Shown here: positions 52,365-62,058 of the stretch, one piece after another
How positions within the stretch are numbered: position 1 is the stretch's first letter
Layout of the letters: each line of letters starts with the position of its first letter
NCBI GenBank assembly: GCA_021199305.1
Contig: JAJQIH010000011.1
Coordinates: 1 to 64,000, forward strand
Origin: Ruminococcus sp.
GTDB lineage: Bacteria > Bacillota > Clostridia > Oscillospirales > Ruminococcaceae
Direction of reading: 5' to 3'
DNA length: 64,000 nt
Position numbers and translations under genes: made by a program
Notes under the pieces: generated by a model
The model's database searches: none
Seen by the model: the letters and a program-made list of their open reading frames with translations, nothing else
Told to the model about the DNA's origin: nothing

Positions 52365-54440
52365 TCAATTTCCCTGTTCTCTCACTCTTAGCGCTCGCAG
52401 AGCGTTTAAGACGCAAAGAAGAGCTACACCGACATCGGCGAAAACTGCCGCCCACATATTTGCAATTCCTAAAGCTCCTAAAAGTAAAACCAAAATCTTT
52501 ACGGCGATTGCAAATACAATGTTCGCCCTAACGATACGCATTGTCTTTTTACAAATGCTGATAAGCGTTTTTATCTTTCCTATATCGTCATTCATAATTA
52601 CCATATCGGCAGTTTCAATCGCCAGGTCTGCGCCCATAGCACCCATTGAAATTCCTATGTCTGCTCTTGCCAGAACAGGCGCATCGTTTATTCCGTCTCC
52701 GACAAACGCAGTTGTGCCTTCGCCTAAAAGCTCCTCGACACACTTTACCTTGTCCTCCGGCAAAAGCTCATAGCGGCAGTTTGAAACGCCGAGGCTTTGC
52801 GAAACGGCAAGTGCAGCAGCTTTTTTGTCACCTGTCAGCATTATCGTCTTTATGCCCATATTATCAAGAGAAGTCATAAGCGACGCTGAACCTGGCTTTA
52901 TTTCGTCTTCAAGAACTACAGCGCCCAGATACAAGCCGTTACAAGCTATGTAAACGCTGGTGCCTGAAAGAGAAGTAAAATCAGCTTTAATATTATTTTC
53001 CTCAAGCAGTCTTTTGTTTCCTGCCAGAACTGTATTTCCGTCTGCTATCGCTTTAATTCCCCTGCCTGAAATCTCTTCAGAGCTTGTTACTCGCCCTTGT
53101 TCTATTTTGCCAAACTTTTTCTCATACTCAGCTACTATACTTTTTGCTATCGGGTGGTTGGAATTACATTCCGCTAATGCGCACAGTTCAAGCAGCTCGT
53201 CATTCGAGCAATCATTCGGCAAAAGCTCAGAAACTGCAAAGCTGCCCTTTGTGAGCGTTCCTGTTTTGTCAAATGCAATTTGCGAAATGTTCGACATAAT
53301 TTCTATATTGTTTGCGCCCTTTATTAAAATTCCCTTCCGTGAAGCTCCGCCGATTCCAGCAAAGAAACCGAGCGGTACGGAAACGACAAGCGCACAAGGA
53401 CAGGATACTACCAGGAACAAAAGCGCTCTGTAGCCCCAGTCTTTAAACACATCCAGCGAAAAGCCTGAAATTATAAATGGTATAAACGCAAGAGCTATTG
53501 CGGCAAATACTACAATCGGCGTATAGACCTTTGCAAACTTTGTGATAAAGCGTTCTGTCTTAGCCTTTTTGGCGGATGCGTTTTCTACCATATCAAGGAT
53601 TTTTGCAATCGCAGAATCGCTGAAAGGACGCACAACCTCAAGCTCTATAGTTTTTGATAAATTGATGCTTCCTGAGAGAACCTCTTCGCCAGCGGCAACC
53701 GATACTGGTACAGATTCTCCAGTTAATGCCGACATATCAAGCTCGACATTTTCGCTTGTCTTACAATCTATCGGTATTCTCTCTCCCGCCTTGACAAGAA
53801 TTACGTCGCCGACGATTATACTGTCAGGACTTGTTTTGACTATCTCGTTGCCACGCTTTACGCTTACCTCGTCCGGGCGAAGCGCTAAGAGACTCGTTAT
53901 AGACTTTCTTGAACGCTCGACTGCGTAGCTTTGGAAAAGCTCGCCAATCTGGTAAAAAATCATAACTGCCGCCGCTTCGGTAGTTTCGCCAAGCACAAAT
54001 GCGCCAATAGTTGCAACCGTCATCAAAAAGCATTCGTCAAACGGACGAAGCTTTATTACATTTCTGACACAGTTTATCAAAACGTCGTAGCCTGCAACAA
54101 GATAAGCTAAAAGGATAAGCACTATACTTGCCATATTCGGTAAAACCGGAATAAATGAAGCGGCAAAAAGCACCAACGCTACTATCAGCTTTATAAGGTC
54201 AAAAAGAGTTGCGCTCTCCTCAGCTTCTTCGTCCTCTTCCAGAACCTTGACATCAGGCTCTATTGACTTTACGATTTTTTTTATGTCAGAAACTGCGCTG
54301 TCGCTCAGCTGTGTGAACTTAAGCTTCTTTGTCATAAAGTTAAGCTCACTATCCTTAACTGACGGAAGCTTTTTAACCTCCTCAGCTATTTTCTCTGTAC
54401 AGTGTGGACAATCAAGTCCCTGCAATACTAATGTTTTCAT
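52365..54440 (-). CDS. cadA: Cd/Zn/Pb-type P1B ATPase
   Basis: A 691-residue heavy-metal exporter: N-terminal HMA domain with DCPHCTEKI, the membrane metal site SCPCALVVSVP, phosphorylation site DKTGTLTKG, SEHP-loop-like NSNHPIA, and hinge GDGINDAPVLARADIG. The CPC motif with a C-terminal membrane Asp/Ala region (FADVGVALL) fits the Zn/Cd/Pb (P1B-2) class. The gene follows an ArsR repressor by 19 bp. The symbol reflects the family; the metal is inferred. Confidence 0.9.
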   Translation of the reverse strand: MKTLVLQGLDCPHCTEKIAEEVKKLPSVKDSELNFMTKKLKFTQLSDSAVSDIKKIVKSIEPDVKVLEEDEEAEESATLFDLIKLIVALVLFAASFIPVLPNMASIVLILLAYLVAGYDVLINCVRNVIKLRPFDECFLMTVATIGAFVLGETTEAAAVMIFYQIGELFQSYAVERSRKSITSLLALRPDEVSVKRGNEIVKTSPDSIIVGDVILVKAGERIPIDCKTSENVELDMSALTGESVPVSVAAGEEVLSGSINLSKTIELEVVRPFSDSAIAKILDMVENASAKKAKTERFITKFAKVYTPIVVFAAIALAFIPFIISGFSLDVFKDWGYRALLFLVVSCPCALVVSVPLGFFAGIGGASRKGILIKGANNIEIMSNISQIAFDKTGTLTKGSFAVSELLPNDCSNDELLELCALAECNSNHPIAKSIVAEYEKKFGKIEQGRVTSSEEISGRGIKAIADGNTVLAGNKRLLEENNIKADFTSLSGTSVYIACNGLYLGAVVLEDEIKPGSASLMTSLDNMGIKTIMLTGDKKAAALAVSQSLGVSNCRYELLPEDKVKCVEELLGEGTTAFVGDGINDAPVLARADIGISMGAMGADLAIETADMVIMNDDIGKIKTLISICKKTMRIVRANIVFAIAVKILVLLLGALGIANMWAAVFADVGVALLCVLNALRALRVREQGN

Positions 54441-54459
54441 ATAAATTCTCTCCTGAAAA

Positions 54460-54825
54460 TTATTCGCTTACGTGCTCAATTGCCATTGCAATTATCGTCT
54501 TGACATGGTCGTCAGCTATAGAGTAAATTACGCTTTTCCCCTCACGGCGGTACTTTACAAGTCTTGCCTGCTTTAAAACTCTGAGCTGATGCGATACGGC
54601 AGATTGAGTAACGTCTAAAAGCTCAACAATATCACAGACACACATTTCGCTTTGAAGCAGCGTAAACAATATTCTGAGCCTTGTAGCATCACCTAAAACC
54701 TTAAAAAGCTCGGACAGGTCGTAAGCCTCCTCAAAGCCTAAAAGTTCCTCCTGAATCTTTTTAATCTTTTCAATATTTTTTCCTTGACACTCAAGGTGCT
54801 TGTTTTGTGTTGTATTTACGCTCAT
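54460..54825 (-). CDS. ArsR/SmtB-family metal-responsive repressor (CadC/CzrA-like)
   Basis: A 121-residue winged-helix repressor with EMCVCDIVELL in helix 3 (CadC-type Cys pair) and helix 5 DDHVKTIIAMAIEHVSE, which carries the Asp/His...His/Glu residues of the alpha-5 zinc site. It therefore keeps ligands for both site types. It is co-transcribed with the P-type ATPase and binds, by inference, the dyad overlapping its promoter. Confidence 0.9.
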   Translation of the reverse strand: MSVNTTQNKHLECQGKNIEKIKKIQEELLGFEEAYDLSELFKVLGDATRLRILFTLLQSEMCVCDIVELLDVTQSAVSHQLRVLKQARLVKYRREGKSVIYSIADDHVKTIIAMAIEHVSE

Positions 54826-54838
54826 TTCAATTTACCTC

Positions 54839-54891
54839 ACATATGAATAACTGTTCATATGTTATTATATCACGTATATATGATTTGTCAA
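54839..54891 (-). promoter_or_regulatory. Promoter and SmtB/CadC-type operator
   Basis: On the minus strand: TTGACA (54886-54891), 16-bp spacer, TATAAT (54864-54869). The perfect 9-bp dyad ACATATGAA-N6-TTCATATGT (54839-54862) covers the start point, matching the form of ArsR/SmtB operators. Confidence 0.85.
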
Positions 54892-54972
54892 TAGGTTTGC
54901 CGAAAAATTTTTCTGATTTTGACAAAAGCCTACAATTATGGTATACTTACTCCCTGAAAGCGGTGAATAAAA

Positions 54973-55713
54973 ATGCAAAAAATACTAGGATATATGAGAA
55001 AGGCAATACAGGAATATGACCTTATTGAAAATGGCGACAGAATAGCCGTCGGAGTTTCTGGCGGAAAGGACAGCGTAATTCTGCTTTTGGGACTTTTGCG
55101 GCTTAAAAGGTTTATAGGAATCGACTACGATATTGTAGCAATTACGCTCGACCCGCAGTTTTCAGGTATTCCGACCGACTATTCCCCTATTGAAAAATTG
55201 TGCGAGGAAAACGGTATCGAGTACCATATAGAGCGTACAAACATCGGTACAGTTGTTTTTGACATAAAAAAAGAAAGCCACCCCTGCTCTCTTTGCGCTA
55301 AAATGAGGAGAGGTGCTTTGCACGACCTTACAAAAAGATACGGCTGCAATAAAATTGCTTTGGGTCACCACAATGACGATGTTATTGAAACGTTTCTTAT
55401 GAATCTGTTTATCGAGGGCAGAATAGGCTGCTTTGCACCAAAAAGCTACCTTTCAATAAAGGATATTACAATGATTCGCCCTTTGGTTCTGGCTCCGGAA
55501 AAGGAAATCAAAAAAGCTGCGGCGAGAAACAACATACCTATTGTTAAAAGCAGCTGTCCGGTAGACGGACACACAAAGCGTGAGGAATTCAAAACTATGA
55601 TACGAGAGAAAAACCGCGAGGATAAAGGCTTTTCAGACAGGATTTTCGGCGCTTTACAGCGAAGCGGTATTGACGGCTGGGGCTTCGAATCTGAAAATGT
55701 GAACAAATTGTAA
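54973..55713 (+). CDS. TtcA-like PP-loop ATPase (tRNA 2-thiolation type)
   Basis: A 246-residue adenylate-forming enzyme: PP-loop VSGGKDSVI, the Cys pair HPCSLCAKMRRG, GHHNDDVIET and a third Cys in KSSCPVDGHT. This is the TtcA pattern, which binds a [4Fe-4S] cluster and thiolates C32 of tRNAs. Clostridial members of this size may have other sulfur-transfer roles. The upstream Shine-Dalgarno is weak. A 200-bp gap follows, holding the rplM promoter and leader. Confidence 0.82.
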   Translation: MQKILGYMRKAIQEYDLIENGDRIAVGVSGGKDSVILLLGLLRLKRFIGIDYDIVAITLDPQFSGIPTDYSPIEKLCEENGIEYHIERTNIGTVVFDIKKESHPCSLCAKMRRGALHDLTKRYGCNKIALGHHNDDVIETFLMNLFIEGRIGCFAPKSYLSIKDITMIRPLVLAPEKEIKKAAARNNIPIVKSSCPVDGHTKREEFKTMIREKNREDKGFSDRIFGALQRSGIDGWGFESENVNKL

Positions 55714-55810
55714 ATACGAAAATGATTTGTGAGAATTAAAGAGAAACAAAGAAAATACGAGCGATTTCAAGAGAAATCGGGATATATTTTAAATTTTTCC
55801 GAAAAAAGGC

Positions 55811-55839
55811 TTGACAAAGGGTTTTTGATTGACTATAAT
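55811..55839 (+). promoter_or_regulatory. Promoter of rplM-rpsI
   Basis: TTGACA (55811-55816), 17-bp spacer, TATAAT (55834-55839), consensus at both elements. Confidence 0.9.
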
Positions 55840-55849
55840 AAATAGCGTT

Positions 55850-55895
55850 GTGTTGAGCCGAATTTCAGGATTCTGAATTGCGGCGACAAAAATAT
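55850..55895 (+). ncRNA. Probable ribosomal L13 leader structure
   Basis: GCCGAATTTCAG and CTGAATTGCGGC form a long stem around GAT just before the rplM Shine-Dalgarno. Its position fits the autoregulatory L13 leader known in Firmicutes; a covariance search was not possible. Confidence 0.5.
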
Positions 55896-55917
55896 TAAAT
55901 TAACGGAGGAATAATTT

Positions 55918-56346
55918 ATGTCTACTTATATGCCAAAGGCAAGCGACATCACTCGTAAATGGTATGTAATTGACGCAGCAGGAAAGCCACTCGGTAGAGT
56001 TGCTGCTAAGGCTGCTCACATACTTCGCGGAAAGCACAAGCCAACTTATGCTCCTCATGCTGATTGTGGAGATCACGTTATCATCATCAATACTGACAAG
56101 GCTGTTTTAACAGGTAAAAAGCTTGAACAGAAGTACCACAGATGGCACACAGGCTGGATTGGCGGTCTTAAGGAAGTTCAGTATTCAAAGCTTATGAAGG
56201 AAAGCTCTGACAAGGCAATGACTATTGCAGTTACAGGTATGCTCCCTAACAACACACTCGGCAGAAAGGCTGCTACACGCCTGAGAGTTTACAAGGGCGC
56301 AGAGCACAAGCAGGCAGCACAGACACCTATTGTCTGCGAGCTTTAA
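55918..56346 (+). CDS. rplM: 50S ribosomal protein L13
   Basis: A 142-residue L13 with [42 protein letters not shown] and [12 protein letters not shown]. Length is typical. GGAGG precedes the ATG. It is followed 23 bp later by rpsI, the usual pair. Confidence 0.98.
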   Translation: MSTYMPKASDITRKWYVIDAAGKPLGRVAAKAAHILRGKHKPTYAPHADCGDHVIIINTDKAVLTGKKLEQKYHRWHTGWIGGLKEVQYSKLMKESSDKAMTIAVTGMLPNNTLGRKAATRLRVYKGAEHKQAAQTPIVCEL

Positions 56347-56369
56347 TTTTGGAAAGGAGCTTTTATAAT

Positions 56370-56771
56370 ATGTACGAATCTAAGTCACCATATTTTTACG
56401 GAACAGGAAGAAGAAAGCATTCTGTTGCCAGAGTTCGTCTTTATCAGGGAACTGGTAAAATCACTATCAACAACAGAGATATTGACGATTATTTCGGACT
56501 TGAAACCTTAAAGCTTATCGTTCGTCAGCCACTTGCTCTTACAGGCAACGAAGGTACTTTTGACATCGTTTGCGCAGTTTCAGGCGGCGGTGTTACAGGT
56601 CAGGCTGGAGCTATCAGACACGGAATTTCAAGAGCGCTTCTTGAGTTTGATGCAGAGCTTCGTCCTACTCTTAAAGCAGCGGGCTTCTTAACTCGTGACC
56701 CGAGAATGAAGGAAAGAAAGAAGTACGGCTTAAAGGCTGCACGTCGCGCACCTCAGTTCTCAAAGAGATAA
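56370..56771 (+). CDS. rpsI: 30S ribosomal protein S9
   Basis: A 133-residue S9 with [15 protein letters not shown] and the C-terminal basic tail [10 protein letters not shown] that reaches the P-site tRNA. The ATG at 56370 has AAAGGAG upstream; the longer in-frame start at 56349 lies before that site. Confidence 0.97.
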   Translation: MYESKSPYFYGTGRRKHSVARVRLYQGTGKITINNRDIDDYFGLETLKLIVRQPLALTGNEGTFDIVCAVSGGGVTGQAGAIRHGISRALLEFDAELRPTLKAAGFLTRDPRMKERKKYGLKAARRAPQFSKR

Positions 56772-56783
56772 TTTTTACAAAGC

Positions 56784-56827
56784 AAAAAGGCTTGTATGGG
56801 ACGTACCCTTGCAAGCCTTTATTTTTT
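56784..56827 (+). terminator. Terminator of rplM-rpsI
   Basis: AAAGGCTTG pairs with CAAGCCTTT, with an inner GGG/CCC helix, followed by ATTTTTT. Confidence 0.88.
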
Positions 56828-56908
56828 AATTTGCTTTAGCCATATGCTATTCTTGACTTAAATATTTAAATGCGTTATACTTAAAGAAATGGTAAGGAGG
56901 TGTAGCTT

Positions 56909-57574
56909 GTGAAGTTTGATGATAAGTTTCATTTATCTGCTGAGGAAAGCAGATTCTTAGCTAAAAAAAAATGGGATGAAAATATTTACTGCGGTATGCG
57001 AATGGAAAACCGAGCTGTTACATTTCCGCAGACGCAAACTATTTTAAACGGCGTTAATGTGCCAAATGTTCAGCTTGACGACATTCAGGCAATTTTAAAT
57101 ATGCGTGGCGCCTGGAGATTTCTGCTTGACAGCCTTGAAAATCCGCTGACACTTGATTACATCTGCACGCTTAACGGCTATATTGCCCGAAATGAAGCAC
57201 TTAGCTGGGGAAAGCTTCGCACAGGCTCGGTTGGCATATCGGGAACTGACTATCTGCCACCTGTACCTGACTTTGAGACAGCTTCAATTGAGCTGCAAGC
57301 AATTATTGAAAATGATACCACAGTAACAGACAAGGCTTTGAGCTTATTTTTATGGGGCGTAAAGGGTCAGCTGTTCTGGGACGGCAACAAGCGCACAAGT
57401 ATGACTGCCGCAAACAAGCTGCTGCTCACCGCTGGAACTGGTATGCTTACCATTCAGGACAAGGATATGGAGCAGTTTAACGCTCTGCTTCTGGACTATT
57501 ACAGCAATGATAGTCAGGATACGCTAAAGGAATTTCTTTACGACAACTGTATTCAGGGGATTGTTTTTGAGTAA
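56909..57574 (+). CDS. Fic/DOC-family protein with substituted catalytic His
   Basis: A 221-residue Fic-fold protein starting at GTG (GGAGGTG 6 bp upstream). The core motif HxFx(D/E)GNGR reads GQLFWDGNKRTS here: the phosphate-binding loop DGNKR is kept, but the general-base His is Gln and the second Gly is Lys. LSWGKLRTGSVGISG is the typical flap-side segment. The AMP-transferase reaction of canonical Fic proteins needs that His, so this may be a non-AMPylating or pseudo-enzyme. Standing alone between rpsI and npt terminators. Confidence 0.85.
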   Translation: MKFDDKFHLSAEESRFLAKKKWDENIYCGMRMENRAVTFPQTQTILNGVNVPNVQLDDIQAILNMRGAWRFLLDSLENPLTLDYICTLNGYIARNEALSWGKLRTGSVGISGTDYLPPVPDFETASIELQAIIENDTTVTDKALSLFLWGVKGQLFWDGNKRTSMTAANKLLLTAGTGMLTIQDKDMEQFNALLLDYYSNDSQDTLKEFLYDNCIQGIVFE

Positions 57575-57587
57575 TGTTTTAGATTTG

Positions 57588-57629
57588 CACAAAAAACCGC
57601 ATTGCAAATTTTTTGCAATGCGGTTAAAT
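57588..57629. terminator. Bidirectional terminator between fic and the Na/Pi cotransporter gene
   Basis: AACCGCATTGC pairs with GCAATGCGGTT around AAATTTTTT, followed by AAATTTTT on the plus strand; A-runs before the stem serve the minus strand. Confidence 0.88.
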
Positions 57630-57636
57630 TTTTGCT

Positions 57637-59376
57637 TTAATACTGTGGCTGCAAAGCAGCTTCACTATTTCCCTCGTCAATCATAAAGTAGGAAAGTTTT
57701 GTATCATTTATTGCTGAATCTGTAAGGTTTACACAGCTATTACCCATTCGGTCTATGCAATGTAAAATTCGCATAAACGAAGCTGACATTTTCTTGTCGC
57801 AGGTTCCGCTGTTTACACGCTGGAGGTGGTTTTTCCTCATTTCAAGGTCTAAGTCCAGAAGCTCGTCCTTGTGACTTAAAAGAATGTCAATCGACTGTTT
57901 ATCGCCTGTTGACAACGCTGAAATTGCGTGCTCGTACATTCCTTCAATGCAGCTCATACTGCTTTCCAGGTTATCCATTGCGTCCTTGGAATAAACATAC
58001 TTTTTCTCACGCTTTTCCTTTATAGCGTTTGCCATTTCAGCGGACAAAACTCCCATTCGGCATATATCACCGTAAACGTACATAAGCTTGGCCGTCTGCG
58101 CCGCCTGAAGCTCGGTAAGCGCACCAGACGAGAACAGCTCCGCCAGATAGTCTTCAACTTCAGTATGCAAGTTTTTGAGCGCTGTATCGCTTTTTTGAAT
58201 TTCAGCAAGCGTTTTATTGTCCTTGCTCTTACCTCCGCTTGCTGAGGCGTTCTTTATTACGCTCAGTACGTTTGAAAGCATACCCTTTACTATATCGCTG
58301 CAGTTTTGAACCTCCTTCACAACGAGCTGAAGAGCCGCTGCCGGCTGGGATAAAACATTGTGGTCCAAATATCTTGGCTTTGAAAGGTCTATAGCATCGC
58401 CCTTCTTGTCCTTTATAAGCGTCGTTACTATCTTTACCATCAGGCCTAAGAAGATAACCCATATAATCGTCATTGTCAGATTAAACAGCGTGTGCGCATT
58501 AGCTATTTGCCTTGAAATAACGTCCAGCTCATCGCCGCTCGGTGAAATAAGCTCAACAAGCTTAGCAAACGGCTTTATAAACCAGATAAACAACAGCGCA
58601 CCTGAAATGTTAAAAATGCTGTGAGCGACAGCCGTTCTTTTAGCATCTCTTGACTGACCGATACAAGCGAGCAACGCTGTGATTGTAGTTCCTATATTGT
58701 CGCCCAGCAATATAGGAATAGCACCAGTCAGTCCTAAAATGCTGTGGCCGTCTGCTCCTGCCTGAGAAGCAAAGTTCTGAAGCACAGCTATCGTTGCGCT
58801 ACTGCTTTGAACTACGAGCGTCATTACAGCTCCTACTACAACTCCTAAAACAGGAATGTCAGCAACTCTTGCTATCATATCAGTAAATACAGGACTTGAT
58901 GCAAGCGGCTTCATAACGCTTCCCATTGTTTCAATTCCCAAAAACAAAACTCCGAAGGCAAAAATCGTTTGTCCGATATTTTTAATCTTTTCACTTTTGC
59001 AAACGAACGATACGATAAAGCCGATAAATATAATAGCGTAAATGTAATCGGAAATTTTAAAGGCAATAATCTGAGCTGTTATCGTAGTTCCTATATTTGC
59101 ACCAAAAATAACTGAAATCGCCTGTGGCAGAGATATAAGTCCTGCGCTTACAAAGCCTATTGCCATTACGGTTGTAGCACTGCTGCTTTGCAATACGGCA
59201 GTAACGAGCGCACCGGCTATAACTCCTAAGATTCTGTTCTTGGTAAGTATTCGCAAGATTTGCTTCATCTTTTCGCCAGCGGCCTTTTGCAAACCCTCGC
59301 TCATCATATTCATTCCAAAAAGGAACAGGGCAAGTCCGCCTATCAAACCAAATATTGTTACCAACGCACTACTCAT
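57637..59376 (-). CDS. Na+/phosphate cotransporter (NptA type) with PhoU-like domain
   Basis: A 579-residue membrane protein with two inverted Na/Pi repeats, each carrying QSSSAT (TAVLQSSSATTVM and LVVQSSSATIAV) and GANIGTT or GDNIGTT motifs. About nine hydrophobic segments are followed by a C-terminal cytosolic helical PhoU-like domain of about 220 residues. It moves phosphate with sodium. It begins at the stop of the PstS-like lipoprotein gene, so both are one unit, without any PstC, PstA or PstB in the window. Confidence 0.92.
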   Translation of the reverse strand: MSSALVTIFGLIGGLALFLFGMNMMSEGLQKAAGEKMKQILRILTKNRILGVIAGALVTAVLQSSSATTVMAIGFVSAGLISLPQAISVIFGANIGTTITAQIIAFKISDYIYAIIFIGFIVSFVCKSEKIKNIGQTIFAFGVLFLGIETMGSVMKPLASSPVFTDMIARVADIPVLGVVVGAVMTLVVQSSSATIAVLQNFASQAGADGHSILGLTGAIPILLGDNIGTTITALLACIGQSRDAKRTAVAHSIFNISGALLFIWFIKPFAKLVELISPSGDELDVISRQIANAHTLFNLTMTIIWVIFLGLMVKIVTTLIKDKKGDAIDLSKPRYLDHNVLSQPAAALQLVVKEVQNCSDIVKGMLSNVLSVIKNASASGGKSKDNKTLAEIQKSDTALKNLHTEVEDYLAELFSSGALTELQAAQTAKLMYVYGDICRMGVLSAEMANAIKEKREKKYVYSKDAMDNLESSMSCIEGMYEHAISALSTGDKQSIDILLSHKDELLDLDLEMRKNHLQRVNSGTCDKKMSASFMRILHCIDRMGNSCVNLTDSAINDTKLSYFMIDEGNSEAALQPQY

Positions 59377-59378
59377 AC

Positions 59379-60272
59379 TTAACTATCTCCCCGATTCAGA
59401 TTTATGCCGCTCCAATCGGATATGGCACCTGTAAACAATTCGTTCAATTCCTCTATTGTAACGCTATCCAACGGATTGTCCTTGTTGACAATTACTGCTA
59501 TTCCGTCTTTGGCTATTGTTTTCTTTTCAAGCAGCTCCTCCTCATAGCTTTCAAGCTCACGGGACGCCATTCCAAAATCGCAGCTGCCCTGCAGAGCGTC
59601 GTTTATTCCCGTCGTTGAGTCGGACGCTTCAATTACAACCTTAGCGTGAGTGTTTATGCTCATATATTCGTTTGCAAGCTCTTCAAGCAGCGGTGCCGCT
59701 GAGGTTGAACCGTGAATTGTAATTGTTCCCTCGTACTGACCTGACAAAAATGTACGGCTTTCAGAAACAGCAACGTATGAATTTTCAACTATCGCCTGTC
59801 CTTTACCGAGAGTATAGGTTAAAAAGTCCTGCTCAAGCTCGCTTAAACTTCCTGACCATACAAGTAAAAAAGGTCGGCTAAGCTCGTAATCTCCGCTTTT
59901 TACGTTTTCAAGCGTTGCACTGACGCCGTTTACTGAAAGAGTCTTTTCGTTTTCAAGCTCATCAAGCGTACCCATTGAAACGTATCCAATTGCCGAAGTA
60001 TCATCGCCTACCGCTTGAATTACTCCCTCTGCATCCTCGACTATCAAAGCGTTATCGGTAGTAGAATCTGACTTGTCGTCTTGCTCTTCATCAAAGCCCA
60101 CAAGCTGTGCAAAAGCCGTTCTTGTGCCAGAGCCGTCTTCTCTTGAAATGACTGACACCTCACCTAACTCGTCAAGTCCTTCTACAACAGACAGCTCGTT
60201 ATCTGCGCTGCAGCTGCAAAAAACGGTTATGACAACAAGCAAAAGAAAAGCCAGCCAACATTTTCTTTTCAT
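59379..60272 (-). CDS. PstS-like phosphate-binding lipoprotein with circularly permuted halves
   Basis: A 297-residue lipoprotein (lipobox VITVFCSC, lipid Cys about residue 20). The first half has the motifs that normally lie in the second half of PstS: SVISREDGSGTRTAF, SAIGYVSMG, NVKSGDYELSRPF. The second half has those that normally come first: TITIHGSTSAAPLLEELA, DSTTGINDAL, DFGMASREL, DGIAVIVN, LFTGAISDW. It stops exactly where the SREDGSGTR segment would follow in the usual order. The ligand residues of the SGTR and GSTS loops are present, so phosphate binding is plausible. Start ATG 60272 is chosen over 60341 because only it opens the signal peptide. Confidence 0.85.
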   Translation of the reverse strand: MKRKCWLAFLLLVVITVFCSCSADNELSVVEGLDELGEVSVISREDGSGTRTAFAQLVGFDEEQDDKSDSTTDNALIVEDAEGVIQAVGDDTSAIGYVSMGTLDELENEKTLSVNGVSATLENVKSGDYELSRPFLLVWSGSLSELEQDFLTYTLGKGQAIVENSYVAVSESRTFLSGQYEGTITIHGSTSAAPLLEELANEYMSINTHAKVVIEASDSTTGINDALQGSCDFGMASRELESYEEELLEKKTIAKDGIAVIVNKDNPLDSVTIEELNELFTGAISDWSGINLNRGDS

Positions 60273-60401
60273 AACACCATTCCATTCCAAGAATATGATA
60301 TGGCAAAAAGTCCGTAATAAACTCAGTCTTATTTTCGCCATATATATTTTACTACTGCTATGTAAAATCCTCGTATCACCTATTGCAAAATTTATGTAAG
60401 A

Positions 60402-60438
60402 AAAAATCGGCGAAGTCGTAAAGCTTCACCGATTTTCT
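60402..60438. terminator. Terminator after sigE
   Basis: AAAATCGGCGAAG pairs with CTTCaCCGATTTT around TCGTAAAG. T-runs on both sides; it serves the minus-strand sigE gene. Confidence 0.88.
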
Positions 60439-60439
60439 T

Positions 60440-61153
60440 TCAGCAGATTTTTTCTATATTATGCCTTATTCTCTTTAAAATCTTCTTTTCAAGTCTTGAA
60501 ATATACGACTGGGAAATTCCGACAACGTCTGCGACCTGCTTCTGGGTCATCTCCTGCCCTGAATCAATTCCAAAGCGCATTTTCATTATTGTCTTTTCCC
60601 TGCCGCTAAGCTTTTTGATTTCTTCAAGAACAAGCTGGCGTTCAACCTCGCTTTCTATTCCACGCATAACAATATCATTGTCCGTTCCTAAAATGTCAGA
60701 CAGCAAAAGCTCGTTGCCATCCCAGTCAATATTAAGCGGCTCGTCGATTGATATATCGTTTTTGTATTGATTGGATTTTCTGAGAAACATCAGAATCTCA
60801 TTTTCAATACACCTCGAAGCGTAGGTTGCAAGCTTTATATTCTTGTCGGGATTGTAGGTGTTTACGCTTTTAATAAGACCTATTGTACCAATTGAAATCA
60901 AATCCTCAAGTCCTATTCCAGTTGATTCAAACTTTTTGGCAATATACACCACCAGCCGCAGATTATGAACAATTAAAAGCTCCTTGCCTTTTTTATCTCC
61001 CTTTTTTAAAAGCTCGTAAGCTATTTTTTCTTCCTTTTCTCCGAGCGGCGGCGGAAGCGAGTCGGCTCCGTTTATGTAGTCAATCTTCCGCTTGCCGAGA
61101 AGTCTGTTTAAAATTTTTCTTTCAAAAAATAGCCTTAGTCTCAGAGTAATCAT
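60440..61153 (-). CDS. sigE: Sporulation sigma factor sigma-E
   Basis: A 237-residue sigma factor: N-terminal pro-sequence ([15 protein letters not shown]) that is removed by SpoIIGA, region 2 [16 protein letters not shown]...[16 protein letters not shown], and region 4 [21 protein letters not shown]. Located 11 bp after spoIIGA, the classic order. It directs early mother-cell transcription, and a matching promoter is seen upstream of sipL in this window. Confidence 0.97.
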   Translation of the reverse strand: MITLRLRLFFERKILNRLLGKRKIDYINGADSLPPPLGEKEEKIAYELLKKGDKKGKELLIVHNLRLVVYIAKKFESTGIGLEDLISIGTIGLIKSVNTYNPDKNIKLATYASRCIENEILMFLRKSNQYKNDISIDEPLNIDWDGNELLLSDILGTDNDIVMRGIESEVERQLVLEEIKKLSGREKTIMKMRFGIDSGQEMTQKQVADVVGISQSYISRLEKKILKRIRHNIEKIC

Positions 61154-61163
61154 TATTTGCCGC

Positions 61164-61928
61164 CTACCTTAAAATATCTGGATTGAAAATTGCCTTGGGT
61201 TTATCGAGCTTTACAAGCGCAATATTTGCTTCAACCGACTTTGAATCTATATATACCTTTTTTGGAACGTACACCCGCACAAGTCCGCTTCCGTTTACAG
61301 TTTCAAATGGCAGAAGCTTATACAGCTTTTTTTCAAACGCCACTTCAAGCTCTTTAGAGCTACATACAATAACAGAACGCTGGGATAAAAAATCATAAAG
61401 AGAATTTCCTGTATCGCTTATTCCGTCAAGGGTAACAAGTGAATTTTCGGTTTCAACCCTTACCTTCGCTCCCCTTTTGACGCTCAGGCGAAAGCTTATA
61501 TAATCGTACACCCAGAAAGCAGCGTAAGTTATAACTGTTACCAGAACTAAAATTACAAGGGAAATGTCAAAATACACGGTCATTCCGATTATATATACGC
61601 TTCTTCCTAGCAGCCGCCACAAAACTATGCACAGTCCGATAAAAAGCAGATTTACAATCACGAGCTTTAAAGCGGTATCAAGAAAATCTCTTGCGTTAAA
61701 ACCTGAAAGCAAAAGCGAAATCAGGACAAGAGATAAAAGCTTTGCAAGAGTACTAAGCGGCAGACTGTCGCTTATGAAAATTTGTAGTGATGATATTCCA
61801 CCGAGAAGCGATGCCAGGAGAGTTCTCAGAGGCGAAAAACGCTTGTGGGAAACAAGCATAACCGATTTTATAAAGAAGTATGTAAAGTATACGTTTGTGA
61901 GTATTAAAACGTCTATGTAAACAGTCAT
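61164..61928 (-). CDS. spoIIGA: SpoIIGA, pro-sigma-E processing peptidase
   Basis: A 254-residue protein with five N-terminal membrane helices and a cytosolic aspartic-protease domain carrying the motif [11 protein letters not shown] (catalytic Asp). It activates pro-sigma-E at the septum. The ATG at 61928 ([12 protein letters not shown]) has GGTGG upstream and gives the family length; the open extension to 62039 is unlikely. Confidence 0.95.
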   Translation of the reverse strand: MTVYIDVLILTNVYFTYFFIKSVMLVSHKRFSPLRTLLASLLGGISSLQIFISDSLPLSTLAKLLSLVLISLLLSGFNARDFLDTALKLVIVNLLFIGLCIVLWRLLGRSVYIIGMTVYFDISLVILVLVTVITYAAFWVYDYISFRLSVKRGAKVRVETENSLVTLDGISDTGNSLYDFLSQRSVIVCSSKELEVAFEKKLYKLLPFETVNGSGLVRVYVPKKVYIDSKSVEANIALVKLDKPKAIFNPDILR

Positions 61929-62007
61929 TGTACCACCTGTATGACATTTTTTGCTTTCTGAAAATAGTATAAACCAAACAGGCTGAAAGAAATGTCGATT
62001 TAAAAGC

Positions 62008-62050
62008 GCAAAAAAGCCTTTGCGGAAAAATTTCCACAAAGGCGTTAAAG
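62008..62050 (-). terminator. Terminator after the Lys-rich membrane protein gene
   Basis: On the minus strand CGCCTTTGTGGAAA pairs with TTTCCGCAAAGGC and is followed by TTTTTTGCG. Confidence 0.85.
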
Positions 62051-62058
62051 CGAAGCTT

